From contig NMRA01000831.1 in the NCBI GenBank assembly GCA_002633005.1, forward strand, positions 25,865 to 79,978: a stretch of 54,114 nucleotides of DNA, written 5' to 3'. The position numbers and the translations under genes are program-made. Origin of the DNA: Phoronis australis (Eukaryota > Phoronida > Phoronidae). The notes beneath the pieces are model-generated. The model was given only the letters and a program-made list of their open reading frames with translations. It searched no databases and was not told the DNA's origin. Shown here one piece after another: positions 44,054-54,114 of this stretch; the first letter of the stretch is position 1, and each line of letters begins with the position of its first letter.

Positions 44054-44990
44054 CTAAATAATAAAGTGTGTTATGCAAATGGCTTTTATCTTATCCCTGT
44101 AGTCAGACGCGGCTTCAACCGTAAACAAAGGCGCTTTGTGAATAAAAAATCTTTTTTTGCATTTGTTACTCAGTCCACAACTCTCTACACTTGATTCTGC
44201 TGACAAGTAACACGCATGGACACAATTCGCACTGAGCGACACTGTTGACAAAGGTTGGGTGTCGGGCTCAACATAACTTGCATTATACCTCTCATCTAAA
44301 TCAACACGATTGTCATCATATTTCTCCACTCGATGTTTTAAGAACTTGAGGAACAAATCTAGGTCAAATGAGTCAATCTCGTCGTTCATGTCTCTCCTAA
44401 CCACGCTTGGCAATTTTAACTCCAAAGTGGGAATCAACACTGTTGCATACTGCAGCCAATATCTACCTCCAAAGATTCTAACAAGCACACATCCAACATA
44501 ACGCTGTTACAGAAATCTCTCAGGGAACTCCCACAAATATGGGGATTGGGCATTTGAGTAAGCCCCAAAATGTGAGCAGTGATAATCTTCTTGGGCTCTC
44601 CAAAATTATCTAGCAAAGTATCAATGAGGATGGCAAAATTGACTAGACAGCGGAGAGTGCGTCTCCTGTTAACAATCCATACAAATAGTCAAACTTTTTC
44701 ACGTCAGATATGTCTGAGCGACTATCAACTTCAATTAGAAACCACTCCCACAATGCCGTCCACTCGGTCAGGAAAATTTGGGCAAACTCAATTTTGATAA
44801 TTTTGACACTGAGACCATGGGTTCAACTTTGACACTTGGCTTGCTTTCTAATTCAGTAAAACTGTCGGAAAAAATCTCTAACATGTTATAACTTAAGTTA
44901 AAAGAGTTCCGCAAGGTAATCTCAAGAGACTCACCCGAGGCCTGCTCTGCCTCTTCTTCTGACAACTTCACTCAATGTTTGGTTTATAGA
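44054..44990 (-). pseudogene. BEL/Pao-type gag remnant
   Basis: Minus strand, several frames. KLSKLSLPKFS near 44770-44800 is the conserved start of the BEL/Pao gag core. LLDNFGEPKKIITAHI follows near 44570-44615, then LPSVVRRDMNDEIDSFDLDL near 44350-44410. The last segment (CGLSNKCKKRFFIH) resembles the Cys-containing region before protease. The gag lies upstream of, but is not continuous with, the pol remnant at 42500-43300. Confidence 0.7.
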
Positions 44991-45189
44991 AGGGCAGATG
45001 CCAAAAACAAACTCGAAAACAGTAAAAAGGCCACTAGGTGATGCCAAATACCTCAAATCCTTCTAAAAGCTGGAAGATGGCATCATGTCTCTAACAGATG
45101 CCTATATGCCAAATTTTATGAAAATCCGTTGAGTACCTCCAAAGATACAGAGGTAAGCATAAAAAACTAAAATTGCCATTAAGGTCATA

Positions 45190-46152
45190 GGCGGATTTGG
45201 GGGGGGCAAGGGGGCCCGGCCCGCCCCCTTGGCTGCCGCAAAAAAATAAAAATCAAGAACGTAGGGAATGTTGAGTTTATTAATTAACCCCGGTAATTAA
45301 CATTATACGGCGGAAACAAGATTTAAATGTGTGCATTTTTAGTGAGTTTGGGGGGGGGGCTCAGATCCAATTTCGAGTGTCAAATTCAGAACACGGCTCA
45401 ACTGTAACAAAACTATGGCTAAGTATAGGCTCTCCCGCGATATCCCAGGAAGTGGGGCTGTGGATTATGACTCTGTTTCCGTCGTCTGCTTCACTGTGCA
45501 ATGAAGAAAATTACTTCATTTTTTTAAAGAAAATGGAATCTGAGTGACGATGAAAAAACAGAAGCTGCTGGTAAGATGTGAATTTTAATTGAAGCCTTAA
45601 TGAATCACTCAGAAACTCATAATTCTCTCTTTGTCAAACCTTAACTTAAGACGATTTCCAAAGCAATCAAGTCATTAATGTCAACACAAAAACGGATTTG
45701 GTCTTTTGGGCAATTGAAGACTATTTTAAATACAACAAATTTGTTACGAACTGATCGTACAAATATAAAAAGTGTAATAAGCATTACAAAAAGAAGTAGG
45801 TTTCGCACGCAAACGCTGTGGACCATAAACAATTAGGTCTCTTATTATCAAGAACATGAGTGAAGTCGTGGTGGTGCAGTGGTAAAGCACGCACGCTCTA
45901 TCAGCCAGGTCGTGAGTTCGAGTCTGTGATCACTGCCGTTTTTCACGTTTGGCACGTTCCGTTTTTTTCTTTTTCTTTGCCTTTTTTTCTTGGATAATAC
46001 TTCAGGAATCAAGGAAAATGCTTGATTTTTAGAGAAAAACAGAAAAATTTTCCTTGGTGGGAGGGGGGTCTGCCCCCCATTCAGTGCTATGCGCATCTAA
46101 TCGTGCTTTGCACAAATGTTGGCCCCCCTTGTGATATCCTAGATCCGCCACT
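45190..46152. mobile_element. hAT-like element, about 960 bp
   Basis: The left end ATAGGCGGATTTGGGGGGGG and right end (reverse complement) AGTGGCGGATCTAGGATATC are diverged inverted termini inside a degraded R repeat. A target duplication is suggested (AAGGT/AGGGT) but not clean. No transposase is recognised. It contains a tRNA-like segment at 45870-45935. Confidence 0.55.
45870..45935 (+). repeat. tRNA-like SINE head
   Basis: GTGGTGCAGTGGTAAAGCACG (A-box region) and GAGTTCGAGTCTG (B box) are spaced as in tRNAs. The acceptor stem does not pair well. More likely a tRNA-derived SINE piece than a working tRNA. Confidence 0.5.
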
Positions 46153-46739
46153 GAGGGTGCACACTGGAAGTCAAAGAGGTCCAAAATTCATCTTCATCTG
46201 TCATCAGCTTCATAGAAACACATCTGCCAAATCTCATCAAGATCCTGTGAGGAGCTCAGGAGAAACAGCTGCAGACGCCAAACAACGGGTGCCCGGACAC
46301 CGAGATAGAGAGATGATGGCAACGTGCAACCACATAAACATATGTGGGATGCATAAAAATGGCCACTTCAATTGGCACAAAACACCTCAAATCTATCTGA
46401 AAATGGCAGGATAGCCTCAACTTACGAATAGATGCCAATAATACAAATATTAAGAAAATCCGTTGAGGAACCTTGAAGATGAAGTAAAGGTAAAAAAATA
46501 AAAATTGCCTATAAGGGGCATACCGGTGGTCGGATCGGTCCGACAGTTCGCTCATGCTGTCTCATCTACGAAAGAAACACATGTCTGAAATTTAATGAAC
46601 ATACGTCAAAGGGTTTTGGAGATTGAGCAGACTGACGCCAGACGGACGGAAGGACAAATCCACCGGGATGATGGCATAATGCATCCATTTATAAATAATT
46701 ATTATGTGGGTGCACAACAAGGACATTAAGCTGAGCAAT

Positions 46740-47580
46740 TCCTTGACGTCAGAACGCCAATAACAGTCACTACAACTTCTAAATGACTACCTTGGTATCT
46801 TCACCAATCGGCCTGGAGAGACCGATTTGGCCAGCTACATGATCTAGTTGACCGTAGAAAACCAGTGAGAACAAGACCACGTCAGATTGGTACACTACTA
46901 AGGATCTAGTGAAGAAGGATGTGTAGGGGATGTTGAAGATGAACATCACTGAACCTTTTACTTCAGCTTACAGTGTCTAAAAAGGACAGTACCACTAGCC
47001 TAAGTGTTGATTCCTGGCGGTCAACTTCAGTGACCAAATTTGACAACGAACCCATGGGTAACCCAGAAGCCATTACTGCGGCTCCATGGTCAACATTTCT
47101 TCTCCAAGCTTGACTTAACAAAGGGCTACTGGCAAATTCCCATGGATAAGGCATGTAAAGAGAAAACATCATTTGTGTGCAATTACCATTTGGTTTGGTG
47201 AACTCGGAGGCCATGTTCAACAGGATGATGAAGAGGATGTTGGAAGACTCAGATAATGTCGAGCAGTTCATTGATGATGTGCTACTGCACTGTCTCCTGG
47301 GAAGAACATCTCCTTACACTGAGAGACTTTATTCAGAGAGTAATTAAAAGGAGCAGGATCAACAACCAGACTGCTGAAGAGAACCATTGAGAATCAGGAG
47401 GTGGAGTTCCTTGCACATCATGTTGGGATGAGCTAGATAGCTACGGACAACCAAAAGGTAATGAGGAACCAGGACGCACCAACGGCATCTACCAAGATGG
47501 AACTGCAGTCATTCCAAGGGCTTGAAGGGGAGTACAGGAAATTTGTGCCTTGAACTAAGCACAGATAACGACGTACGCTT
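46740..47580 (+). pseudogene. Ty3/gypsy-type reverse transcriptase remnant
   Basis: Broken RT: KLDLTKGYWQIPMDK near 47106-47150, then QFIDDVLLH near 47263-47287 (FIDD in place of YIDD), a HLLTLRDFIQRVI-like segment, and YRKFV near 47535. Many frame changes. The sequence is interrupted at TTAA (47581-47584) by transposon K3 and resumes at 48719. Confidence 0.8.
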
Positions 47581-47584
47581 TTAA

Positions 47585-48714
47585 AAAGTTCCCGCCATAC
47601 ATTTTTTTAGTTTTGGGGGTTTCAGTTAGCCAATATGAAATGAATGCCATGCAATCTAACTAAATAAGCACTTTTTATGCCAAATAGTCGTGAATTCTAT
47701 AATTTTGAAGAAAAAACAGTTATTTTCAAGTTTCCCACCAAATGATCTAATGGGTGGAATTAAGACCTTAGGTCACCTGACAATCAAGTGCAAAGGCGGA
47801 ACACAGCGTATCAGAAGACTAGGATGATTTTGAGCAAGAACTGGATAATTATTATGCAAGACAGAGAGGAGAGTGGATACAGGCACCACACTCAGGTACT
47901 TGAAGAATCAGACAATGAATTTGATTTCCCACTTAGCAAACTTTTGTTGGCTTTGTGGCTGTATGAACTTGACCTACTTACATGAGAAATGCTGCAGACA
48001 TACATGTTTGTGAGCCACTGCAAATTGAACCAAGGGGTGGCCAATAATCACAAAATAGACACTTAATAATCATTGACAAAGGCCACAGTAAACCTGGGTC
48101 ACTCATACCTACTATTGTCATGATGGAATGAGCATGGTCTAAACAAAATGCACAAGCCTATAGTGTCATAGCACTCGATCTGGGCTGAGGTCGAGGACCT
48201 GGCCTCACTCGCCCTAGATTGGAAGGAGTTTTTTCGTTATTTATAAAATTTACAAATACACTTACAAGGTGGCGAGTCCTTCATTGTAACCCCGCTTTTT
48301 GTGTTTGGTCCAAACGCGATTCCTTGAAATGTGCTGAACAAAGTGCGGCTACTGAACTGACTGAATCACATCTTCCACACTGACATTCCACCCTCGTGCT
48401 GTGCACAAACCAATGCCATTTATGAGCAACGTTCGCAATTTGAACACAAAGATGTTCTCAGTCAGGTTGCTGTTACTACAGCCGCCACAACCACACATTT
48501 TCGTATCTGAAAAAGGTGGATCTCCACGGACTTTCCTCTTAACTCCTCAGTAAGGCACTGGTAAAAGCACTGGAGGAGACTGTTTTCTACCCAGTACATA
48601 CAATCCCGACGACAGAAAAAAAGTTTTTTGCAACAGGTATATTAAACACTACTAAATCGCTTAAGATGAATTAACAAAATTCTTTTTGAGACACAGGGTC
48701 ATGGTGGGAACTCT
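47585..48714 (-). mobile_element. TTAA-flanked transposon K3 (Kolobok-like), 1130 bp
   Basis: The left terminus AAAGTTCCCGCCAT and right terminus (reverse complement) AGAGTTCCCACCAT are inverted repeats flanked by TTAA (47581-47584 and 48715-48718). The gypsy remnant reads on across the single TTAA. On the minus strand it carries a THAP-like segment. No transposase core. Its termini differ from K1/K2 and K4, so this is a third TTAA family. Confidence 0.78.
48275..48500 (-). pseudogene. THAP-like remnant in K3
   Basis: The minus strand reads MCGCGGCSNSNLTENIFVF, then KLRTLLINGIGLCTARGWN. After a frame change it reads ALCSAHFKESRL, ending at a GTAAGTG donor (48276 downwards). CGGCSN as first Cys pair and CSAHF as closing pair fit a THAP domain at about the right spacing. 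One frameshift is needed and the conserved central Trp is not clear, so this is tentative. Confidence 0.45.
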
Positions 48715-48718
48715 TTAA

Positions 48719-49180
48719 CAAACCTACCGAAGAAGGGCCAGTAATTAAAAGTCGTGAGGACTGATATTCATGACCAAGTCACGAAGCTAAAGAAAGCAGT
48801 TGGAAGTGGTCCAATCCTACAAGCACTTCACCCAGACATTCATCATCAGGACAGACGCATTGAATGATTTAGGTGCAGTTTTACTGCAAAGTTTGGCAAT
48901 GAGACACTCCTTACTGCGCATGCTAGCCAAAAAGCTGAAAGGGAGTGAACAGCATTAATTCACAGAAGAAAATGAGTATAAATTGGGAATAGTGTTTGCT
49001 TCCAATTTTAGTTCCACAAGACGGAATTCATGGTGCAAACAGACCACAAGTCATTGGGTATATATTCAGCGCTTTACGATTGAGAGCCCCAGAGTTATGC
49101 AAAGGGCAATAAGAATGCAGAATTATAAATTCCATGTGGAAGATATCCTGAAAAACTCTAACATTGGAACTTAAGTCGAC
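48719..49180 (+). pseudogene. Ty3/gypsy-type RNase H remnant
   Basis: It continues the RT remnant after K3: a LQALHPDIHHQDRRI-like stretch (RNase H start, decayed), LLTAHASQKAERE, then FMVQTDHKSLGIYSALTIES near 49030-49085 and MQNYKFHVEDIL. The QTDHKSL block is the conserved RNase H segment of gypsy elements. Frames are broken and no integrase is seen. Confidence 0.75.
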
Positions 49181-49641
49181 TAACGGATACAAGTCAGGGA
49201 GCACCTTAGAGAAGGACACAGAATCAGAAGATTATATATAAAAAATTATTGAGTAAGTGTCTCTTTGGCAGGGGTGTGTTGTCAGGAGAAAACTGACACT
49301 GTTCTTAGTTTAACTTTATTCTGACCTCCTTCGTGACTAATGACATTTTCTAATAATACAACTAAAATTTGAAGCCTTTATTCATTGAAAATAAATAGTC
49401 CTTAAACTACAAGCGTTGCATGAAAAGATCCCAACTACATTTCAGTGATAATGTCAATTCAATGTAGAAAGCACTCTTGCCTTGAATCAAAGCTGAAAAT
49501 TGAACAGGTATTGAAACTAAAACAGTATAAGAAAGGACCTTCAGTGTTTTCACAAATCCACAAGATTAGATTGAGGGACCTTAGTGGAGTCCCTATTAGG
49601 GACTGCTTCATGAAACCATGCACTGGGAGAGACTAATAAGA
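49181..49641. other. Spacer, nothing recognised
   Basis: No integrase, LTR or exon is recognised after the RNase H remnant. Confidence 0.4.
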
Positions 49642-49872
49642 TTACCATGACCTGAGAGTGATGCAAAGAGATCCTAAACTTCTTTGATGAACACCAGGGG
49701 GGATGCAATCAATTTGATGCCTTTTTTCTATTACAGAAGCTACGGCGCATTTCAACTCCAACGCATCTTCCCTTACCTTTCCCACTAACTCCTCCCCACT
49801 AATGACAGTGGAGTTACAGCTAGTTTGCACTGAATTGAACACGTGTTTTTCAAAGAAAAAGCTCCAAGTCAA
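49642..49872 (-). other. Unrecognised open segment with protein-like composition
   Basis: The minus strand reads FFFEKHVFNSVQTSCNSTVI, then GEELVGKVREDALELKCAVA and IEKRHQIDCIPPGVHQ. Composition is protein-like and a GTAAGG donor-like site lies inside at about 49779. I recognise no family. It could be a retroelement fragment or a host exon. Confidence 0.3.
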
Positions 49873-50181
49873 TTGGTCTCAAAATGTTAAAAGGGCAAGG
49901 CAACCATTTTTGGGGTCAGTTTTGATTAAATTACAATTTTATGCTTATCTTAGATGAACTTTCAAGTTAATTAAATTCACCTAGGTTCCAATTAATTATA
50001 CATACGTCTCTACAAAAGTGACGTTCATGGCTCAAACCATCCCACCAGCTTTGTTAGTGTGATGATCCACTGTGGATATCTGTTCATTTCATATTTCTAA
50101 ATAATTATCGCAATTATTTGCTGCTGACAAGTCTTCTTAAACAAGCGTAGAATGAACTGTAATTCAGTTGAGTGGGATTAA

Positions 50182-51873
50182 AGGAGCATGCCACCTAAAA
50201 AACAATCTAATTTGTATCAATTTAGATTGAGTACTTCTACTCCATAACAGCACGTTCGGTTGCGTTACCAGACACCTGACGGCACACGGAGGTGTAGAAA
50301 TTATCCAGTGACGTAATTGGTTTCACACGCAGTCTGTTAGCAGTTCACAACACGGGTTACTGGTGTCAGCTTATCGCTTGAAGTCATCGTTTAACACCAA
50401 TAAATCATCAAACTTCGATGTAAAACCATTAAAAATACACCGAGTTCTTACAAAAACGTGTTGTTTTATTTCCATTGTTGCGGATTTATTGGTATTTGGA
50501 CACACCGTAGCCTACAAAGTTCGGCAGGCCAATAAGGTGCATAGCATGAGTTTGGGGTCTGTTCGGAGATAAATTCGAAGTATTTTTCGATGAGATACTG
50601 ACAGGAGAACCTAGATCTGTTTTGTTTAGACTTGTGATTTTTTTGAGTTCTAAACATACAAAACGCTTGTTATCCTGGCCAATGGCTCGGAGCCCGATCA
50701 CTAGGCCACTCGGGCCGGCCAGCCGGCCGCATTGACTCCGAGCGTTATCCCGGCCAGTGGCTCGGAAACTGATTAGACATCAAGAACATAAACCAGCCAA
50801 AGTTGGAAACTAAACTTCCAGTCAAGAAAATACTATACTAGTGAGCCAAAGTAATGTGCACGTGATTATGTTGTTGGTGAATTAGCCACGAAACTGCAAA
50901 TCTACTTACTCGTCGGGGGCCGCGAATTCAGGTTCTGATACAATGAGTTGTCCACAGCACCGGCCCTCAGGGCAGAAGTTGTACATTGACAATCATTATT
51001 TGAATAATGTAAATGTAAATAATGATTCCCAAATACCTGGCCGTGGGATGGAAATGAGTTATTTCACAACAGTTTCTGCTAGCAAACACTAAATTAGCAT
51101 GAGCTCACACGGCCTCAGTGTCCCGTTGATAGCACCTAAAGCCGGTAACGCTGTGATTTATCTATTGCTGGCTTCTCAAATCATTTGCAGTCACGAACAC
51201 TCCAAAGGCATTACAAATTGCATCTAATGAGACAGACTTTGTTTCACTTTTATATAAGTATTGGTTAGGGTGAGAATAATTCATTTTGAAACAGAACGCT
51301 CAGTAATAAATGTCAACGTGGCAACTCGCAATCCTGAGACACGAGCTCATCAGTCCTGACGAAGACTTCGCAGGTGGATCGTTAAGTTTCACAGGCTATC
51401 AGTTTGAACAGGAATACAGTGATGAAGAAATACTAGATAGTCGCCGTGAACAAGCTCAAACGACAAAACGTAAGGATAGTTATTTGGTAAGCCGGCATTC
51501 GTCAGGCACTGTCGATGCCGGACTGCAGGCCACTGACACGGAGATGTTTCACGGCCTCTTACTTGCTATTGACAGCGTATTTTTCATTCTTCACTACTGC
51601 GAGCCACTTCCTAAGCATTTCAGACTCTCGAGGACGTCCAAAAATACGATATACCCGCTTTCCTCGCAGCTGCATAGTTCGGGCAAGAGGGAATGATGCA
51701 CCGCAACATAGCGGCATTCACTCTACAGACGAACCACTGACGTCGTTTCTCACCTTCCTCACAGGTTAACGCGACACCTCTTGGCAAGGTAAGGTCGACC
51801 ATATGCGAGGTGATGTGGATATAGACCGATTAAGACGGCAAAAAACACTAATTAAATCAGGTGGCATTCTCCT
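50182..51873 (-). mobile_element. TTAA-flanked THAP transposon K2 (Kolobok-like), inverted copy of K1
   Basis: 1692 bp, TTAA at 50178-50181 and 51874-51877, termini AGGAGCATGCCACCT and (reverse complement) AGGAGAATGCCACCT. It aligns along its length with K1 in opposite orientation, including the GC-rich CCGGCCAGTGGCTCGG block near 50670-50770. The THAP segment (CIIPSCPNYAAARKAGI, about 51650-51720 minus) is frameshifted and its closing Cys/His pair is lost. A 128-codon open frame (51310-51696, plus) lies antisense to THAP. The matching K1 strand is not open, so I do not take it as a gene. Confidence 0.85.
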
Positions 51874-51877
51874 TTAA

Positions 51878-52596
51878 GCCTTGTTTGATATGAAGTGGAT
51901 GTGAAATGGCTGGAGCCAGAGGCCAAAAAACACAAATCTAGTACATGCAGGGGAAGCTGTGATGGTAGCTAGCATTGGACGATGCCCAAACAACCACAAC
52001 TAACACCAATTTTGTGATCTTGAGTCACTTCATTGGCTGCAGCTTGCTTTGCATTTCAAATATAAAGCACCCCCAGCAGGTGGTGACGGAGCATAAAGAA
52101 AAATACCAACTGTAGGCATCCAACTTCAGAACATGTTTAGCAGGTTCTTTAAAGATCTCTACACACATGTCTTGTAATCTGACAACAAAAAAGTTTGCCG
52201 CACACACAAAAGTTTAGCTCCACTTTAGCTGTGGTGGGAACAGGTAACGCTGCTTTTTTGACATGAATGAGCCAAATCCGACCGATCTTGTTGTCTACTT
52301 GAAATTGATGAAACTGAACTCACACACCCTCATGAAGCTTGTGGTATGCAACAACTTGCAGGCATACTCAATAAGATTCATGGAAAGACAAAAACGATCT
52401 CATCTTATTACAAGCTGGACCACAAACAACACTTCCAGAGTGATTCAAGCCTAATCAATTAGAAACCGGCGGGACTTCACTCAGCACTTGTCTGGATGTT
52501 CTCATTAAAATAGACTGAATTTTGCACTAGTTGCTGCTTTCATTCAAGACAAAATCTAGATTATTACTAGAGCAGGAACAATTTTGTTGGGCTTAC
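51878..52596. other. Spacer, nothing recognised
   Basis: No element ends, exons or repeats recognised. Confidence 0.4.
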
Positions 52597-52666
52597 CTTG
52601 ACGTCAATGTTTTTTGTGCACCCAAAACACTGCCTGAGTTACCAGAGCAAAGCACCTTTAGTTCAT
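52597..52666 (-). CDS. Candidate upstream exon of kinase gene
   Basis: 70 bases between acceptor CTTTACTACAG and donor GTAAGC. It reads ELKVLCSGNSGSVLGAQKTL and ends in phase 2, which fits the next exon at 40752. It has no domain, and 12 kb of retroelement debris lies between, so membership is only plausible. Confidence 0.35.
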
Positions 52667-52960
52667 CTGTAGTAAAGAATAGGCACTTAAATTGCAATCA
52701 TTAAGTAATTGTTCATGTTAACAAAGACATGTGACTAATAGCTCATTCTCAAACAAATCCCACCTTCAGTTAAGCCCAAAGAAGGACTTCTGAATAGAAA
52801 CAGTCAGGAAAAACAACCAAGCAGTATGATTTGGGTTGTAGTACATGTGAAAGAAAACCCTTTAGACCATATTGTGTCATATAACATGAAACATGTTCTA
52901 GACTTGCCCCTTCAACGTACGATAATGTTCTACTAATTCAGCAAAAAATATAGCCGACAA

Positions 52961-53188
52961 GTGAAATTCCATAATGTTAAATTTCTCCACAAAAATAATA
53001 GAAAATTCCAGAACGGATCTTCAAAGGCTAAAGGTCAAGATAAAGGAAGCTTGTTTTCTTATTTGCTATTGTGTCTCGTTGACGTAATTGTTAAAAGTTT
53101 AGACAAAGTGTACTCAATTGTCTTTAAAGAAAATGCTAAGATATCAACCAAGGTGACTGTTGAGATAGAGTTCATGACTCCTGAGTAA
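52961..53188 (+). other. Unrecognised plus-strand open segment
   Basis: After an acceptor-like AAAATTCCAG (about 53011) the frame reads NGSSKAKGQDKGSLFSYLLL, CLVDVIVKSLDKVYSIVFKE and TKVTVEIEFMTPE, ending in TAA. It has mixed hydrophobic content and no known motif. It could be a terminal exon of another gene or chance. Confidence 0.25.
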
Positions 53189-53288
53189 CAGTGGTTTATT
53201 ATACTTTTCACTATCTTTTTAGTATCATCCAATAAACAGAAACAGTAACAAGCTCAGTGGTCATTTCTTTTGAATTCACCATGGTTAC

Positions 53289-53380
53289 AAAGACATAGAA
53301 TAAAAGGTGAGAAACAAATTGCCACACAGGGCACAGTGGTAGTGGAATTCATCCTAAAGTTGTCGCCATCCACAGTTATG
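53289..53380 (+). mobile_element. Short R-family remnant
   Basis: AAATTGCCACACAGGGCACAG and AATTCATCCTAAAGTTGTCG match the R family. Both ends are missing. Confidence 0.5.
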
Positions 53381-53463
53381 GTACTCAGCTGCGTTCAAAA
53401 TACACGCTGGCCTGGTGGCCCGGGGTCAGAGGATTTGTGGCCAGGACACTAACAGGTGGTTTA

Positions 53464-53698
53464 CAGTTAAACCTGGTTTAAACTGTACTTAGACCAGGTT
53501 TAAAGATAATCTGCATTTCATAAAGTTGGTTTAACTTTTAGACCAGTGGTCTAGTAAAACCTGGTTTAACTCCAGTTTAAACCTGGTCTAAGTAAGTTTT
53601 CATTTCACCAACGAGGTCTATATTCTTTAGACCTGTATTAAGATCTTAAACCATGTACAATTCATTACCTTAGACATGGTCAGACCCAGGTTTAACTG
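53464..53698. mobile_element. Harbinger-like MITE, 235 bp
   Basis: The termini CAGTTAAACCTGG and CCAGGTTTAACTG are exact inverted repeats flanked by TTA (53461-53463, 53699-53701). The interior is full of further GTTTAAACC/AACCTGGTTTA palindromes. The TTA target and short TIR fit PIF/Harbinger MITEs. Confidence 0.85.
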
Positions 53699-53832
53699 TT
53701 AAATATGTCAGACTTGCATGGTATAGGTACAAGTGAATGATGCCGCGGAGTGCATTTGCGACGCAGTTTTAGAGTGAAAATGGACTATTTTCAATATTCA
53801 GTTTTACTATGACACAAGATCAAACGTAGCAG

Positions 53833-53990
53833 GGTCAGATCCAGGATTTTTTAAAGGGGGGGGACGGTCAAGGACTTTTTGAAAGGGGGGCCAAGTCAAC
53901 AATTATAGATTTGATATCACTAAAATCAAGGGAAAAAGGGGACTCCGGAACCCATGACCCCCGTGGATTCGCCTATGCGTAGACCACTAC
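53833..53990. mobile_element. hAT-like MITE (GGATCCAGG type), diverged
   Basis: AGGGTCAGATCCAGGATTTT followed by G runs on the left, and GACCCCCGTGGATTCGCC on the right. The terminal style is as at 30312-30466. Ends are imprecise. Confidence 0.4.
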
Positions 53991-54114
53991 TTGCTGGAGT
54001 GTGCCCAGTGGATTTCTCTAAATACGACTGGTCGAGCAGGGCGTCATCGTCGTAAGCACTACGGATTTGACTAAAGATAGTATCTTCTGATTCTTCTGGC
54101 TGAGTTCCACCTCC

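Larger units (their letters stand above)
44977..46720 (+). mobile_element. Degraded R-family copy, interrupted by hAT-like element
   Basis: R phrases run from 44980 (GCCACTAGGTGATGCC near 45042) to GCCATTAAGGT (45173-45183). They resume at 46153 (AGGGTGCACAC) and end with GGATGATGGCATAATG and TATGTGGGTGCACAA near 46700. The interruption splits a CTCF-like motif. Confidence 0.7.

Noticed and set aside
45870-45935. Functional tRNA gene
   Set aside because: A- and B-box-like sequences are present, but the acceptor stem does not pair; more likely a SINE head.
51310-51696. 128-codon plus-strand frame in K2, antisense to THAP
   Set aside because: The corresponding strand of K1 is not open and aligns with indels, so the frame is not conserved between the two copies.

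Overview
The window is AT-rich animal nuclear DNA with small exons in long introns, GT-AG splice sites, and a very high load of nested transposons. It carries Ty3/gypsy, BEL/Pao, non-LTR and Penelope-like retroelements, TTAA-targeting transposons with THAP domains, and P2RX7-C-like zinc-domain sequence. Together these suggest a marine invertebrate, probably a non-vertebrate bilaterian. I cannot name the species.

Host genes. The minus strand carries most or part of one long gene. Ten small exons between 40752 and 9119 have mutually compatible splice phases and encode a Ser/Thr/Tyr-type protein kinase (TKL-like, IRAK/receptor-kinase style) preceded by a low-complexity linker. The glycine loop, VVVKK, HRD and DLG (DFG-equivalent) segments lie in four separate exons. 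The last kinase segments after subdomain IX were not found. A further candidate upstream exon lies at 52597-52666. Downstream on the same strand (3509-2508) is a small two-exon gene for a secreted Cys-containing protein of unknown family, with a one-base frameshift inside its signal peptide.

Segmental duplication. 23473-27893 and 36538-43453 are direct copies of each other. Each holds two linker exons of the kinase gene plus the same gypsy and BEL/Pao remnants. The second copy was later enlarged by two insertions whose empty sites survive in the first copy.

Mobile DNA. Four TTAA-flanked elements (5833-7542, 28975-33745, 47585-48714, 50182-51873) look like Kolobok-type DNA transposons, and all carry THAP or THAP-like sequence. 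The 4.8 kb one also carries a broken P2RX7-C-like gene on the opposite strand. A separate THAP element with TA flanks sits at 14724-16213. Two elements (10823-12186, 38920-39799) share a TIR style and TA target. Small MITEs of pogo-like, Harbinger-like and hAT-like type are also present.

The most striking repeat is an unclassified family (3640-4919, 16216-17122, 28754-35482 split, 36697-38213 and degraded copies). Its body is a higher-order tandem array in which a CTCF-consensus-like motif recurs every 145-160 bp in three ordered variants. A second tandem system (12763-14560) has a period of about 743 bp with embedded 17-bp GCATGC repeats. Remaining stretches are introns or intergenic DNA in which I see nothing specific.
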